Assembly: GCA_903913315.1 (NCBI GenBank)
Contig: CAIWKX010000214.1
Coordinates: 1-35,631, forward strand
DNA: 35,631 nucleotides
Direction of reading: 5' to 3'
DNA from: an uncultured Bacteroidota bacterium
GTDB lineage: Bacteria; Bacteroidota; Bacteroidia; Flavobacteriales; Flavobacteriaceae
Program-made: the position numbers and the translations under genes
Notes under the pieces: generated by a model
Databases searched by the model: none
The model's input: the letters and a program-made list of their open reading frames with translations, nothing else
What the model was told of the DNA's origin: nothing
Shown: piece after piece, positions 8,678-16,406 of the stretch
Numbering within the stretch: position 1 is the stretch's first letter
Layout: each line of letters starts with the position of its first letter

Positions 8678-10342
8678 ATGAAAAAAATTAAATTATTTAT
8701 TCCATTATTAACACTAACACTATTTTCATGTAGTAATTATTTAGATGTTAATACGGATCCGAGTCATTTGCCTTTTGATAAGGCTACTCCTGCTAAATTA
8801 TTACCAGGAGCACAAGTAGGAACATATGCGGTGCAAGCCACTTCTTTGAATCAATTAGGCAGCGTGTATTCTAACGCATGGGCTCCTAATGTACAACAAT
8901 TTTCAGGTGGATTTACTAAAGAAATGCAATTGATAATTGATAATAGTTTTTACAATAGCATTTGGAATAATATCTATTTGAATGTGATGAATTTCCAACA
9001 AATTATTAATTATCCAAATACGGATCATTCTAGTGATTATTTTATAGCAGCAGCTAAAATTTGTAAAGCATACTATATGCAATATATAGTAGATTTGTAT
9101 GGTGATGCCCCTTATACAGACGCTTTTAAAGGAATGAATTTGCGAACTCCAAAGTACAATGACGATCAATTTATTTATCGTCAATTGTTTGGAGAATTAG
9201 ATGATGCTAGAGCTTTGATTGCTGCTGCAAATACAAATGCACAAGATATTACGCAATATGATGTGATGATGTTGTCAGGAACAGGTGGTGATATGTCTAA
9301 ATGGGTACAATTTGCCAATACAATTGAGTTGAGAATGTTGATTAGAATGTCAAACAATACTGGTGCTGTTGGTGCTTATAGAGATCAAAGATTAGCTAAT
9401 TTAGCAGCTAGTAATAATTTTATTACATCTGATGTAACCGTAAATCCTGGTTATAGTAGTAATAATGATTCACAAATGAATCCTTTTATTCTAAACTATG
9501 TTATTTCATCTTCAGGAACAACTGCGCAAAATTTTGCTTTTGTTGCAGCTTCTGGTCACTATTATAAAGCGATGTCAACATATAGCACTTATCCAACTGG
9601 TTCTTCAACAGAAATAATACCAGGTTCTGGAGTTAATTACCCTAATTTAACTGATCCTAGAAGATTAAGAATATGTAGAAATGGAGCTAGTCAATCTACT
9701 TTCAGAGGAGTTACACAAGGAAGTGATGTTGTGGATGTATTTGATAGTGGTCATGGTCAAGTTACAGGTGTACCAGGTCGTTTAGGGTATGGTACATATA
9801 ATCCATACAATCAAGTTAATCCAATTACTGCTTATACTGATTTAGGAGCTGTTAGTGGTTATGTTATGACTTTATCAGAAGCTGATTTCTTGCAAGCAGA
9901 AGCTGCTCTAAGATGGCCAGCTTTATTTGGAGATGGATCAGGCCCATTTAATGCTGGTATAACTGCTTCTATGTCACTAAGAGGTGTTACATCGTCTAGT
10001 GCTTATTTAAGTCCTACAACTGGGATAAATACAAAACCATATTTTGGTTGGACTGGTACTGATGATCAAAAATTACATGCTATTTTGTATCAAAAATGGG
10101 TAGCTTTGATTGGTATTAATGGTATTGAACCTTATTTAGATAATACTAGAACGGGTTATCCTTTAACCCCTTTAGCTACAACTGCAACTCAAACTAGAAG
10201 ACCTAGACGATTGATTTATCCAATCTCAGAGTATGTTGCAAATTCTGCTAATGTACCAAATATTTCTGCTGCAAATGTTTTTGCTACAACAGACCCTTCT
10301 GATCCATTTTGGTTATTAGGAGATCCACCACTAGGAAACTAA
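8678..10342 (+). CDS. SusD/RagB-family outer-membrane substrate-binding lipoprotein
   Basis: A 554-residue lipoprotein with a signal peptide and lipobox (LTLFSC, lipidated Cys18), followed by SNYLDVNTDPSHLP, the usual start of the SusD-like_2 group. Later parts show the helical repeat pattern of SusD proteins (YIVDLYGDAPYTDAF; LSEADFLQAEAALRW; HAILYQKWVALIGINGIEPYLDNTRTGYP, a common SusD C-terminal signature). It sits on the cell surface as a lid over the SusC channel and captures the ligand. It is encoded 12 bases after susC and its transcript ends at a strong terminator, so the pair is a two-gene operon. Confidence 0.95.
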   Translation: MKKIKLFIPLLTLTLFSCSNYLDVNTDPSHLPFDKATPAKLLPGAQVGTYAVQATSLNQLGSVYSNAWAPNVQQFSGGFTKEMQLIIDNSFYNSIWNNIYLNVMNFQQIINYPNTDHSSDYFIAAAKICKAYYMQYIVDLYGDAPYTDAFKGMNLRTPKYNDDQFIYRQLFGELDDARALIAAANTNAQDITQYDVMMLSGTGGDMSKWVQFANTIELRMLIRMSNNTGAVGAYRDQRLANLAASNNFITSDVTVNPGYSSNNDSQMNPFILNYVISSSGTTAQNFAFVAASGHYYKAMSTYSTYPTGSSTEIIPGSGVNYPNLTDPRRLRICRNGASQSTFRGVTQGSDVVDVFDSGHGQVTGVPGRLGYGTYNPYNQVNPITAYTDLGAVSGYVMTLSEADFLQAEAALRWPALFGDGSGPFNAGITASMSLRGVTSSSAYLSPTTGINTKPYFGWTGTDDQKLHAILYQKWVALIGINGIEPYLDNTRTGYPLTPLATTATQTRRPRRLIYPISEYVANSANVPNISAANVFATTDPSDPFWLLGDPPLGN

Positions 10343-10363
10343 TTGTTTTAAGTTTATAAATTT

Positions 10364-10391
10364 AGACCGCCTTTATGGCGGTCTTTTTTTT
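10364..10391 (+). terminator. Terminator of the SusC/SusD operon
   Basis: A perfect 8-bp GC-rich stem, AGACCGCC with GGCGGTCT, and loop TTTAT are followed by a run of T. Confidence 0.95.
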
Positions 10392-10410
10392 AAATTATAT
10401 TATGATTATC

Positions 10411-10444
10411 TTTTGTGTTTCTTATAAACATTTACTTATTTTTG
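10411..10444 (+). promoter_or_regulatory. Candidate promoter of the putative porin gene
   Basis: TTTTG (10411-10415), a 21-base spacer and TATTTTTG (10437-10444) resemble the Bacteroidota promoter. It would give a leader of only about 10 bases before the ATG at 10461. Confidence 0.45.
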
Positions 10445-10460
10445 TTGCTTTCAATTTGTT

Positions 10461-12431
10461 ATGAGGTTTTTATATATCTTTATTTTTTTGTTTTCTAGTT
10501 TTTTTGTTTTTTCTCAAGATAAAGGAAAGAACGATAAACCTAAAAGTTTGGTTAAAACGGCAGAAGAAAGAGCCAAAGAACTTGCTAAAAAGGCACCTAT
10601 AACTTCCTATAAAATAATATCCATTAAACATGATACTATTATTTTGGACACAACTCTTTCTATTAAAAAAGAATATGAGTACAATTATTTACGAAAAGAC
10701 ATTTTTGGTTTAATGCCTTTTCCTAACGAAGGACAAACTTATACAACTTTGGATTTTGGATTGCGTAAATTTAGTCCATTTCCTGAGTTTGGTTTTAAAG
10801 CCAAGCATTTTGGATATTTGGAGGTGGATGATGTTAAGTATTATTCTGTTGCTACACCATTGACAGAATTATATTTTAAGACTGTTATGCAACAAGGTCA
10901 AAATGTGGATGCTTTAATAACACTTAATACTTCTAAAAATTTTAATTTCTCGATTGCCTTTAAAGGCTTACGTTCTTTGGGTAAGTATATTAATCAACTT
11001 TCTAGTACTGGTAATTTTAGATTTACAAGTAGTTATCATACAACGGATAGGCGATATATTATGAATTTTCATTATACTGGACAGGATATATTAAATGGTG
11101 AAAATGGTGGATTAACGCAACCAGAAGATTTTGAGGATAAGGATCCTCTTTATAAAAATAGACCGAGATTGCAAGTTTTTTTAACTGATGCACAATCCTT
11201 TTTAAAAGGGAAACGTTTTTTCATTAATCATAGTTTTAGAATTAATACCAATGATGCTGAAAATAATCTTTTTATTGTTCATCAATTAAATTATGAACAT
11301 AAATTTTTTGAATACAATCAAGCTACTTTAGGTTCAACGATTGGCACTTCTTCTCTTTTATTTCAACGATTTGGCACTTCTTCTGTTGCTTCCAACATGA
11401 TTGATCAAACAATGTATGATCGACTTTACAATAAAGTTGGTGTACAATATGAAAATAAAACAGTAGGTAAGTTTGAGTTTTTTATTGAGAATTTTATTTA
11501 TAATTTTTTCATAGGAGATGATAAAAATGTCACGACTAAAGTTGCAGGAGTTACAACCACTACTATTTTTCCAGGTCAATTAAAAAGTACTATTAATACA
11601 ATAGGAGGTCAGTATGATTATAGAAAAGGAAAATGGAATGGAACTATTACTCTTTCAAATTCAATTTCTACTCAACCTATGCGCAATTTTGATGCAAGTT
11701 TAACATACACAATCAATCCCAAAAACAGCATATCTTTCCAATATCAAAATATAAGTAAATTACCAAATCATAATTATGATTTGAGTAACAGCAGCTATGA
11801 TAGGTATAATTGGATTAATAATTTTAAAAATGAAAAAATAAACAATCTAATTGTAAATGCAAACACTCAATGGTTAAAATCCTCTTTACAATTAACAACA
11901 TTAAACGATCATCTTTACTTTAGTAATGATACTATTGGTAACTATAAACAATATATTTCTCCTAAACAATTTGCAGGGATTATCAATTACCTATCTTTAA
12001 AAGTTGGAAGGGAGTTTAAATATAAAAAATGGGCATTAGATAATACTTTTCTTTATCAAAAAGTAGTGCAAAATCAAGATATTTTAAATGTTCCCGAAGT
12101 CACAATGAGAAATACTATTTATTTTTCAGATACGGTATTTAAAAAAGCCATGTTTTTGCAAACAGGTATTACGCTAAATTATTTCACAAAATTTTATGCA
12201 GATGATTATAACCCAATTTTAGGAGAATTCTTTGTCCAAAATGACAAAAAAATTGGAGAATTTCCTATGTTGGATTTTTTCATAAATGCCCGTATTAAAC
12301 AGACTCGAATTTTTATTAAAGCAGAACATTTTAACTCAAGTTTTACTGGCAATAATTATTACTCGGCACCTAATCTTCCTTATCATGATTTTATGATTCG
12401 TTTTGGATTAGTTTGGAATTTCTTTCAGTAA
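10461..12431 (+). CDS. Putative porin (Bacteroidota outer-membrane beta-barrel family)
   Basis: A 656-residue exported protein with a signal peptide of about 19 residues (MRFLYIFIFLFSSFFVFSQ) and a short charged linker. The early block EYNYLRKDIFGLMPFPNEGQTYTTLDFGLR is typical of the family Pfam calls a putative porin. The rest alternates aromatic and polar residues in a beta-barrel pattern and ends in an aromatic strand (HDFMIRFGLVWNFF). It probably forms an outer-membrane channel; the substrate is unknown. It has its own candidate promoter after the SusC/SusD terminator, so it is likely transcribed separately. Family call from recognisable N-terminal sequence; pore activity is inferred. Confidence 0.8.
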   Translation: MRFLYIFIFLFSSFFVFSQDKGKNDKPKSLVKTAEERAKELAKKAPITSYKIISIKHDTIILDTTLSIKKEYEYNYLRKDIFGLMPFPNEGQTYTTLDFGLRKFSPFPEFGFKAKHFGYLEVDDVKYYSVATPLTELYFKTVMQQGQNVDALITLNTSKNFNFSIAFKGLRSLGKYINQLSSTGNFRFTSSYHTTDRRYIMNFHYTGQDILNGENGGLTQPEDFEDKDPLYKNRPRLQVFLTDAQSFLKGKRFFINHSFRINTNDAENNLFIVHQLNYEHKFFEYNQATLGSTIGTSSLLFQRFGTSSVASNMIDQTMYDRLYNKVGVQYENKTVGKFEFFIENFIYNFFIGDDKNVTTKVAGVTTTTIFPGQLKSTINTIGGQYDYRKGKWNGTITLSNSISTQPMRNFDASLTYTINPKNSISFQYQNISKLPNHNYDLSNSSYDRYNWINNFKNEKINNLIVNANTQWLKSSLQLTTLNDHLYFSNDTIGNYKQYISPKQFAGIINYLSLKVGREFKYKKWALDNTFLYQKVVQNQDILNVPEVTMRNTIYFSDTVFKKAMFLQTGITLNYFTKFYADDYNPILGEFFVQNDKKIGEFPMLDFFINARIKQTRIFIKAEHFNSSFTGNNYYSAPNLPYHDFMIRFGLVWNFFQ

Positions 12432-12432
12432 C

Positions 12433-12449
12433 AAATTAGCAGCTAATTT
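12433..12449 (+). terminator. Weak hairpin after the porin gene
   Basis: AAATTAG and CTAATTT form a 7-bp A/T-rich stem with a 3-nt loop directly after the stop codon, with T-rich sequence downstream. It may end the porin transcript but is weak. Confidence 0.35.
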
Positions 12450-12465
12450 TATCAGACTTTTTTCC

Positions 12466-12500
12466 TGCCTTCCATTGTAATTTTGCTAAGAAAAGCAAAG
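12466..12500. repeat. Degenerate copy of a hairpin element (see 14311-14380)
   Basis: Read on the minus strand, a hairpin (TTTGCT with AGCAAA, 12482-12499) is followed by AATGGAAGGCAGGAAAA. This resembles AATGGATAGCGGGAAAA in the clearer element at 14311-14380. It lies between the porin and the cystathionine beta-synthase gene. The relationship is suggested by sequence only. Confidence 0.35.
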
Positions 12501-12598
12501 TTTCCTGTGCAAAACAAGTTCACTGAACTCCAATTGAAAATCATATTACGTGATGTAATCAGGGTTAGTCATCAATCCATTTACTAAAAATCAGAATA

Positions 12599-12629
12599 TT
12601 GCAAACCCATATAATTATCAATATCTTTG
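12599..12629 (+). promoter_or_regulatory. Promoter of the cystathionine beta-synthase gene
   Basis: TTG (12599-12601), 20 bases, then TATCTTTG (12622-12629) is a good Bacteroidota promoter. Transcription would start near 12636, leaving a leader of about 37 bases. Confidence 0.65.
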
Positions 12630-12672
12630 CCGTTCAGAAATCAAAATTCGTTAATCTACATTCTTAAATCTC

Positions 12673-14034
12673 ATGAATTATTCAGAAAACATATTAGGAA
12701 CTATAGGAAATACACCTTTAGTAAAACTGAACAAAGTAATTGAAGGAATTGATGCTTTAGTTCTTGCTAAAGTTGAAACATTTAACCCTGGGAATTCCAC
12801 TAAAGATCGAATGGCTCTTAAAATGGTGGAAGATGCAGAAGCAGATGGTAGATTACAACCAGGAGGAACAATCATTGAAGGGACTTCAGGTAATACTGGA
12901 ATGGGATTGGCATTGGCAGCTATTATAAAAGGGTATAAACTTATTTGTGTTATTACAGATAAACAATCCAAAGAAAAAATGGATATTCTTCGCGCAGTTG
13001 GTGCAAGAGTAGTGGTTTGTCCAACTGATGTTGAACCAACAGATCCTCGTTCCTATTATTCAGTTTCCAAACGATTAGCAGAAGAAACACCAAATTCTTG
13101 GTATGTCAATCAATATGATAATCCTAGCAATGCTTTAGCCCATTATCAGCAAACGGGACCAGAGATTTGGGAACAAACAGATGGGAAAATTACCCATTTT
13201 GTCGTTGGAGTTGGAACAGGAGGAACTATTTCTGGAATTGGAAAATTTTTAAAAGAAAAAAATCCTAATATTAAAGTTTGGGGAATTGATACTTATGGTT
13301 CCGTTTTTAAAAAATACCATGAAACTGGAATATTTGATGAAAATGAAATTTATTCATATATCACAGAAGGAATTGGAGAAGATATTCTTCCAAAAAATGT
13401 TGATTTTTCTATTATTGATGGATTTACTAAAGTTACTGATAAAGATGCTGCCGTTTATACACGTAAAATTGCTTTGGAAGAAGGAATCTTCGTCGGTAAC
13501 TCAGCAGGTTCATGTGTAAAAGGATTACATCAGTTAAAAGAGCATTTTACTAAAGACGATGTGGTAGTAGTTTTATTCCACGATTCTGGAAGTCGCTATG
13601 TGGGAAAAATGTTTAATGACGATTGGATGCGTGAAAGAGGTTTCTTGGAAGAAGAAATTACAACAGCAGAAGACGTTATTAAAGATCATTTAGATAAATC
13701 TTTAGTTGTTGTTCGAACAGAAGAACTTGTGTCTCACGCTATCGATAGAATGAGAAAGTATAAAATCTCACAAATTCCAGTAATCGATATTAATGGATTT
13801 GTTGGTTCTGTAGACGAATCCGATTTGTTTCAAAGTTATGTTGCAGATAAAAATGTTGCAGATAAACCAATTAAAGATGTAATGGGAAAACCTTATCCAA
13901 CAGTTACAGCAGCAACACCAATTGAAGAAGTTTCTAAGTTATTTACTAAAGATAATCAAGCTGTTTTAGTAGATTTAGGAAACGGCAAACACCATATAAT
14001 AACAAAATACGATATAATAGGTTCGATAAAATAA
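12673..14034 (+). CDS. Cystathionine beta-synthase-like PLP enzyme with two CBS domains
   Basis: A 453-residue PLP-dependent beta-replacement enzyme. The N-terminal fold-type II catalytic core (about 1-325) shows the PLP lysine in NPGNSTKDRM (Lys44), the substrate loop GTSGNTG (70-76), the phosphate-binding GVGTGGTISG, and NSAGSCVKG near its end. Residues from about 335 to the end form two CBS domains, which typically sense adenosyl ligands such as S-adenosylmethionine. The arrangement matches cystathionine beta-synthase (homocysteine plus serine to cystathionine). Cysteine synthase with a CBS tail is the alternative. Human CBS has GGSVKDRI where this protein has GNSTKDRM, so the exact substrate preference is uncertain. 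Single-gene unit with its own promoter and terminator. Confidence 0.88.
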   Translation: MNYSENILGTIGNTPLVKLNKVIEGIDALVLAKVETFNPGNSTKDRMALKMVEDAEADGRLQPGGTIIEGTSGNTGMGLALAAIIKGYKLICVITDKQSKEKMDILRAVGARVVVCPTDVEPTDPRSYYSVSKRLAEETPNSWYVNQYDNPSNALAHYQQTGPEIWEQTDGKITHFVVGVGTGGTISGIGKFLKEKNPNIKVWGIDTYGSVFKKYHETGIFDENEIYSYITEGIGEDILPKNVDFSIIDGFTKVTDKDAAVYTRKIALEEGIFVGNSAGSCVKGLHQLKEHFTKDDVVVVLFHDSGSRYVGKMFNDDWMRERGFLEEEITTAEDVIKDHLDKSLVVVRTEELVSHAIDRMRKYKISQIPVIDINGFVGSVDESDLFQSYVADKNVADKPIKDVMGKPYPTVTAATPIEEVSKLFTKDNQAVLVDLGNGKHHIITKYDIIGSIK

Positions 14035-14039
14035 GAGAT

Positions 14040-14069
14040 AACCTACAATGAAAGTTGTAGGTTTTTTTA
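14040..14069 (+). terminator. Terminator of the cystathionine beta-synthase gene
   Basis: A perfect 8-bp stem, ACCTACAA with TTGTAGGT, and 6-nt loop are followed by seven T, six bases after the stop codon. Confidence 0.93.
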
Positions 14070-14132
14070 TTCTCCAATCCACAGGCCAAATGCAAATAAC
14101 ATTAAAAATGTGAGGAAAATAAATTGTCTCAT
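14067..14132 (-). CDS. Possible 21-residue hydrophobic micropeptide
   Basis: An ATG at 14132 on the minus strand opens a 21-codon frame. It encodes a single membrane-spanning segment with a basic start and an acidic end (MRQFIFLTFL... ending LWIGE) and stops at TAA just before the terminator hairpin. The bias to hydrophobic residues is striking for so short a frame. I see no clear promoter, and such frames arise by chance in T-rich DNA. Not recognised; listed as a candidate only. Confidence 0.25.
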   Translation of the reverse strand: MRQFIFLTFLMLFAFGLWIGE

Positions 14133-14310
14133 TTTCTGCTTCTTGCATATATTTAAGTTTTAAATTTCATAGAATAGGCAACATCTTATTCTCAACTCAG
14201 TTTTTGCAGAGCGAAGCCAAAGTACAGTAGAAAGGATTCTTATTAATTTCTAATGAATAGAAAATATATAATATACGAAGCGAATGGCTTGGTATTTAGT
14301 AGCAATCCAT

Positions 14311-14380
14311 TTTCCCGCTATCCATTACAATAAAAAAATCCAAACTCTGGATTTTTTTATTTCCATTACTATCGGGGCTA
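14311..14380. repeat. Palindromic intergenic element with terminator-like hairpin
   Basis: A 10-bp stem, AAAAAAATCC (14332-14341) with GGATTTTTTT (14349-14358), has U-tract potential on both strands. It is flanked by an exact 8-bp direct repeat TCCATTAC (14321-14328 and 14362-14369) and closed at its ends by CCCG (14314-14317) and CGGG (14373-14376). On the minus strand it runs AGCCCCGATAGTAATGG, hairpin, GTAATGGATAGCGGGAAA. I recall similar AGCCCCGAT...AGCGGGA elements around genes in flavobacterial genomes. I take it to be a dispersed element acting as a terminator; that link is from memory, not shown here. Confidence 0.5.
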
Positions 14381-14395
14381 GTTAGGTTTTGTCTT

Positions 14396-14671
14396 TTGCA
14401 AAGTTTCATCATTAAGAGTAAGCATTTTTGGAGTTTACACAAAATTCTGTCCAGTCTCGAAAAAAAAGCTCTGACGAAATCCAACAAAGCATTGTCCCAA
14501 TCCAACAAAGCATTGTCTCAATCGAACAAAGCTCTAGCGCAATCGAACAAAGCATTGGCTCAATCAAACAAAGCTCTGGCTCAATCAAACAAAGCTCTGG
14601 CTCAATCGAACAAAGGGTTGGCGCAATCGAACGAAGCATTGGCTCAATCGAACAAAGCATCGTCTCAATAG
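14396..14671 (+). pseudogene. Heptapeptide-repeat reading frame without ATG
   Basis: Frame from a TTG at 14396 to TAG at 14671, 91 codons. From about residue 23 it is a heptad repeat NKALAQS, nine copies plus one degenerate copy. Changes between copies are mostly silent in this frame: GCA TTG versus GCT CTG, TTG/CTG/CTA, GCT/GCG, TCG/TCA/TCC. The other frames would change amino acids, so this frame appears to have been under protein-level constraint. The open frame extends back to 14303 with no ATG, and the stop is itself a mutated repeat codon (TCG to TAG). Most likely it is a remnant of a repeat protein; a non-ATG start is the alternative. Confidence 0.35.
14462..14671. repeat. 21-bp tandem repeat array, about ten copies
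   Basis: Nine 21-bp units from 14483 to 14671, each starting AACAAAGC (one AACGAAGC, one AACAAAGG) and ending CAATC plus one base (the last CAATAG), preceded by a more degenerate unit at 14462-14482. Two subtypes alternate: GCATTG in units 1, 2, 4, 8 and GCTCTG in units 3 (GCTCTA), 5, 6. All three forward frames and one reverse frame stay open through most of the array because 21 is divisible by three. Copy number is likely to vary between strains. Confidence 0.9.
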
Positions 14672-14910
14672 ACACTTTTGAAAGGTGCATTACGCATACT
14701 TATACTATTTGAGTTTTTAAACGTATTGGAATTATAAGTAATCTTGATGTGTTTTGAGTAATAGAAATCAGGCGAAGAACCTATACAATGCGACCTATTT
14801 TTGGAGTTGCCGCTTCATAGTGCTAAGTTTTGAAATTTAAGTATTAAAAATTTGTTTATCTCGATTCAAAAAATTACTTTAGTAAACTCAAAGCCATATA
14901 GATACTATTT

Positions 14911-16185
14911 ATGAAAGAAGATTTTCTACACTACATTTGGTTGTATAAGAAATTGGACTTTACCAATTTAAGAACCACAAACGGAGAAGTTTTAACTATT
15001 CTCAAATTTGGACAATACATACAGCAAGCCGGACCAGATTTTTTCAATGCACAAATTATTATTGACAATCAAAAATGGGCAGGCAATATTGAAATTCACA
15101 TCAAATCATCTGATTGGTATGCTCATCATCATGAAAAAGATGATAATTATAACAACGTAATTCTACATGTAGTTTGGGAACATGACACGCCAATTTTTAG
15201 AAAAGACAATTCAGAAATCGCTGTTCTGGAACTGAGTAAGTATGTTTCTAAAGAAGAACTTCACAAATATAAAGAACTAACTACTCGAAAATCTTGGATA
15301 TTTTGTGAAAACCAAATTAAAGATGTTCCTGATTTTGTAATGTCCAATTGGCAAGAGCGATTATTTTTTGAACGATTAGAGCGAAAGTCAAATGCAATTC
15401 AGCAATTATTGCAAGAAACCGAAAACGATTGGGAAGCAGTTTTGTTTTGTATGTTAGCCAAAAACTTCGGACTGAATACGAACGGCGATATGTTTTTTAA
15501 AGTGGCAAAATCAATAACTTTCTCACTTATTCGAAAAGAAGCATTGGAAGTAATGTATCTAGAAGCTTTGCTTTTTGGTCAAGCTAATATGATTCCATTA
15601 ACTATAGAAGATAATTATTCAAAAGAATTAAAATCATGGTATGATTATATTGTTTTAAAATATAAGTTGAAGAAACCACTAATTGCTCCAATTCAGTTTT
15701 TCAAACATCGACCAGATAATTTTCCGACCATTCGATTGGCTCAATTAGCAATGGTTTTTCATTTGCACAGAAACTTATTTTCAAAAATAATTGAAGCAAA
15801 AACAATTGATGAAATTTATCAGATTTTTAATGTTTCTGTTAGTGACTATTGGAAATCACACTATAATTTTGATAAAACCAGTCCAAAAAAAGAAAAATCA
15901 TTATCTAAATCTTTTATAGATTTACTAATCACAAATACTATAGTTCCAATTCAATTCGCTTATGCCAATGGTTTGGGAAACGAAAATGCAGAATTATTGA
16001 TTGATTTTCTTTCAAATATTCCAGAAGAGAAAAACAACATTATTGAAAAGTTTACTACATTTGGAATTAAATCTAAAAATGCTTTTCAATCTCAATCATT
16101 ATTGCAGTTGAAAAATGAGTATTGTAACAATAAGAAATGCTTGCAATGTGCTATTGGATTAGAACTTTTAATAGATAAAAAATGA
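14911..16185 (+). CDS. DUF2851 family protein
   Basis: A 424-residue cytoplasmic protein of a family restricted mainly to Bacteroidota. The start MKEDFLHYIWLYKKLDFTNLRTTNGE and the block AGPDFFNAQIIIDNQKWAGNIEIHIKSSDWYAH are characteristic. The pattern PD...(N)IEIHIK with spaced acidic residues and a following lysine resembles a PD-(D/E)XK nuclease core, so a nucleic-acid enzyme is possible; this is my inference. The C-terminus carries a cysteine cluster (CNNKKCLQC). It is the first gene of a four-gene operon, and its TGA overlaps the next ATG by four bases. Confidence 0.85.
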   Translation: MKEDFLHYIWLYKKLDFTNLRTTNGEVLTILKFGQYIQQAGPDFFNAQIIIDNQKWAGNIEIHIKSSDWYAHHHEKDDNYNNVILHVVWEHDTPIFRKDNSEIAVLELSKYVSKEELHKYKELTTRKSWIFCENQIKDVPDFVMSNWQERLFFERLERKSNAIQQLLQETENDWEAVLFCMLAKNFGLNTNGDMFFKVAKSITFSLIRKEALEVMYLEALLFGQANMIPLTIEDNYSKELKSWYDYIVLKYKLKKPLIAPIQFFKHRPDNFPTIRLAQLAMVFHLHRNLFSKIIEAKTIDEIYQIFNVSVSDYWKSHYNFDKTSPKKEKSLSKSFIDLLITNTIVPIQFAYANGLGNENAELLIDFLSNIPEEKNNIIEKFTTFGIKSKNAFQSQSLLQLKNEYCNNKKCLQCAIGLELLIDKK

Positions 16186-16403
16186 TAACTAATATTCGTT
16201 ACTTTTTTGAAAAACATGGTTTTCATGTTTCATCTCGTTTAGCGGATAAATTGGGAATGCGAGCAACAAGTGTGCGTTTATTTTTCATTTACATTTCGTT
16301 TGTAACAGTCGGACTCGGATTTGGGTTCTATCTCACATTGGCTTTTTGGATCAAATTAAAAGATTTAATTCGTTCAAAAAGAACCTCAGTATTCGATTTA
16401 TAA
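16182..16403 (+). CDS. PspC-domain small membrane protein
   Basis: A 73-residue protein with one clear membrane helix (LFFIYISFVTVGLGFGFYLTLAFWI) preceded by a basic amphipathic segment (SSRLADKLGMRATSVR) and ending in a basic cytoplasmic tail. The order matches PspC-like proteins, which in other bacteria contribute to envelope stress responses. No PspA or PspB is nearby. It overlaps DUF2851 by ATGA and is followed three bases later by the HhH gene, so translation is probably coupled. Confidence 0.75.
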   Translation: MITNIRYFFEKHGFHVSSRLADKLGMRATSVRLFFIYISFVTVGLGFGFYLTLAFWIKLKDLIRSKRTSVFDL

Positions 16404-16406
16404 TTC

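Larger units (their letters stand above)
14035..14910. other. Gene-poor 0.9-kb intergenic region
   Basis: Between the cystathionine beta-synthase gene and the DUF2851 operon. It holds the operon terminator, the candidate micropeptide, a palindromic hairpin element (14311-14380) and a ten-copy 21-bp tandem array (14462-14671). In 14672-14910 I see only A/T-rich sequence, with one isolated -7-like TATTTTTG at 14796-14803 and no matching -33. Confidence 0.8.

Noticed and set aside
14462..14671. CRISPR array
   Set aside because: Units abut directly with no unique spacers and there are no cas genes; the same applies to the 42-bp array at 34156-34426.
14412..14690. Minus-strand Cys/Pro-rich heptad frame with an ATG through the 21-bp array
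   Set aside because: Open only because the period is divisible by three; copy differences are not synonymous in this frame, although a terminator-like element does follow it.
14428..14712. Second plus-strand frame reading as an Ile heptad coiled coil
   Set aside because: The commonest variant (ATT versus TCT) changes Ile to Ser here but is silent in the NKALAQS frame.
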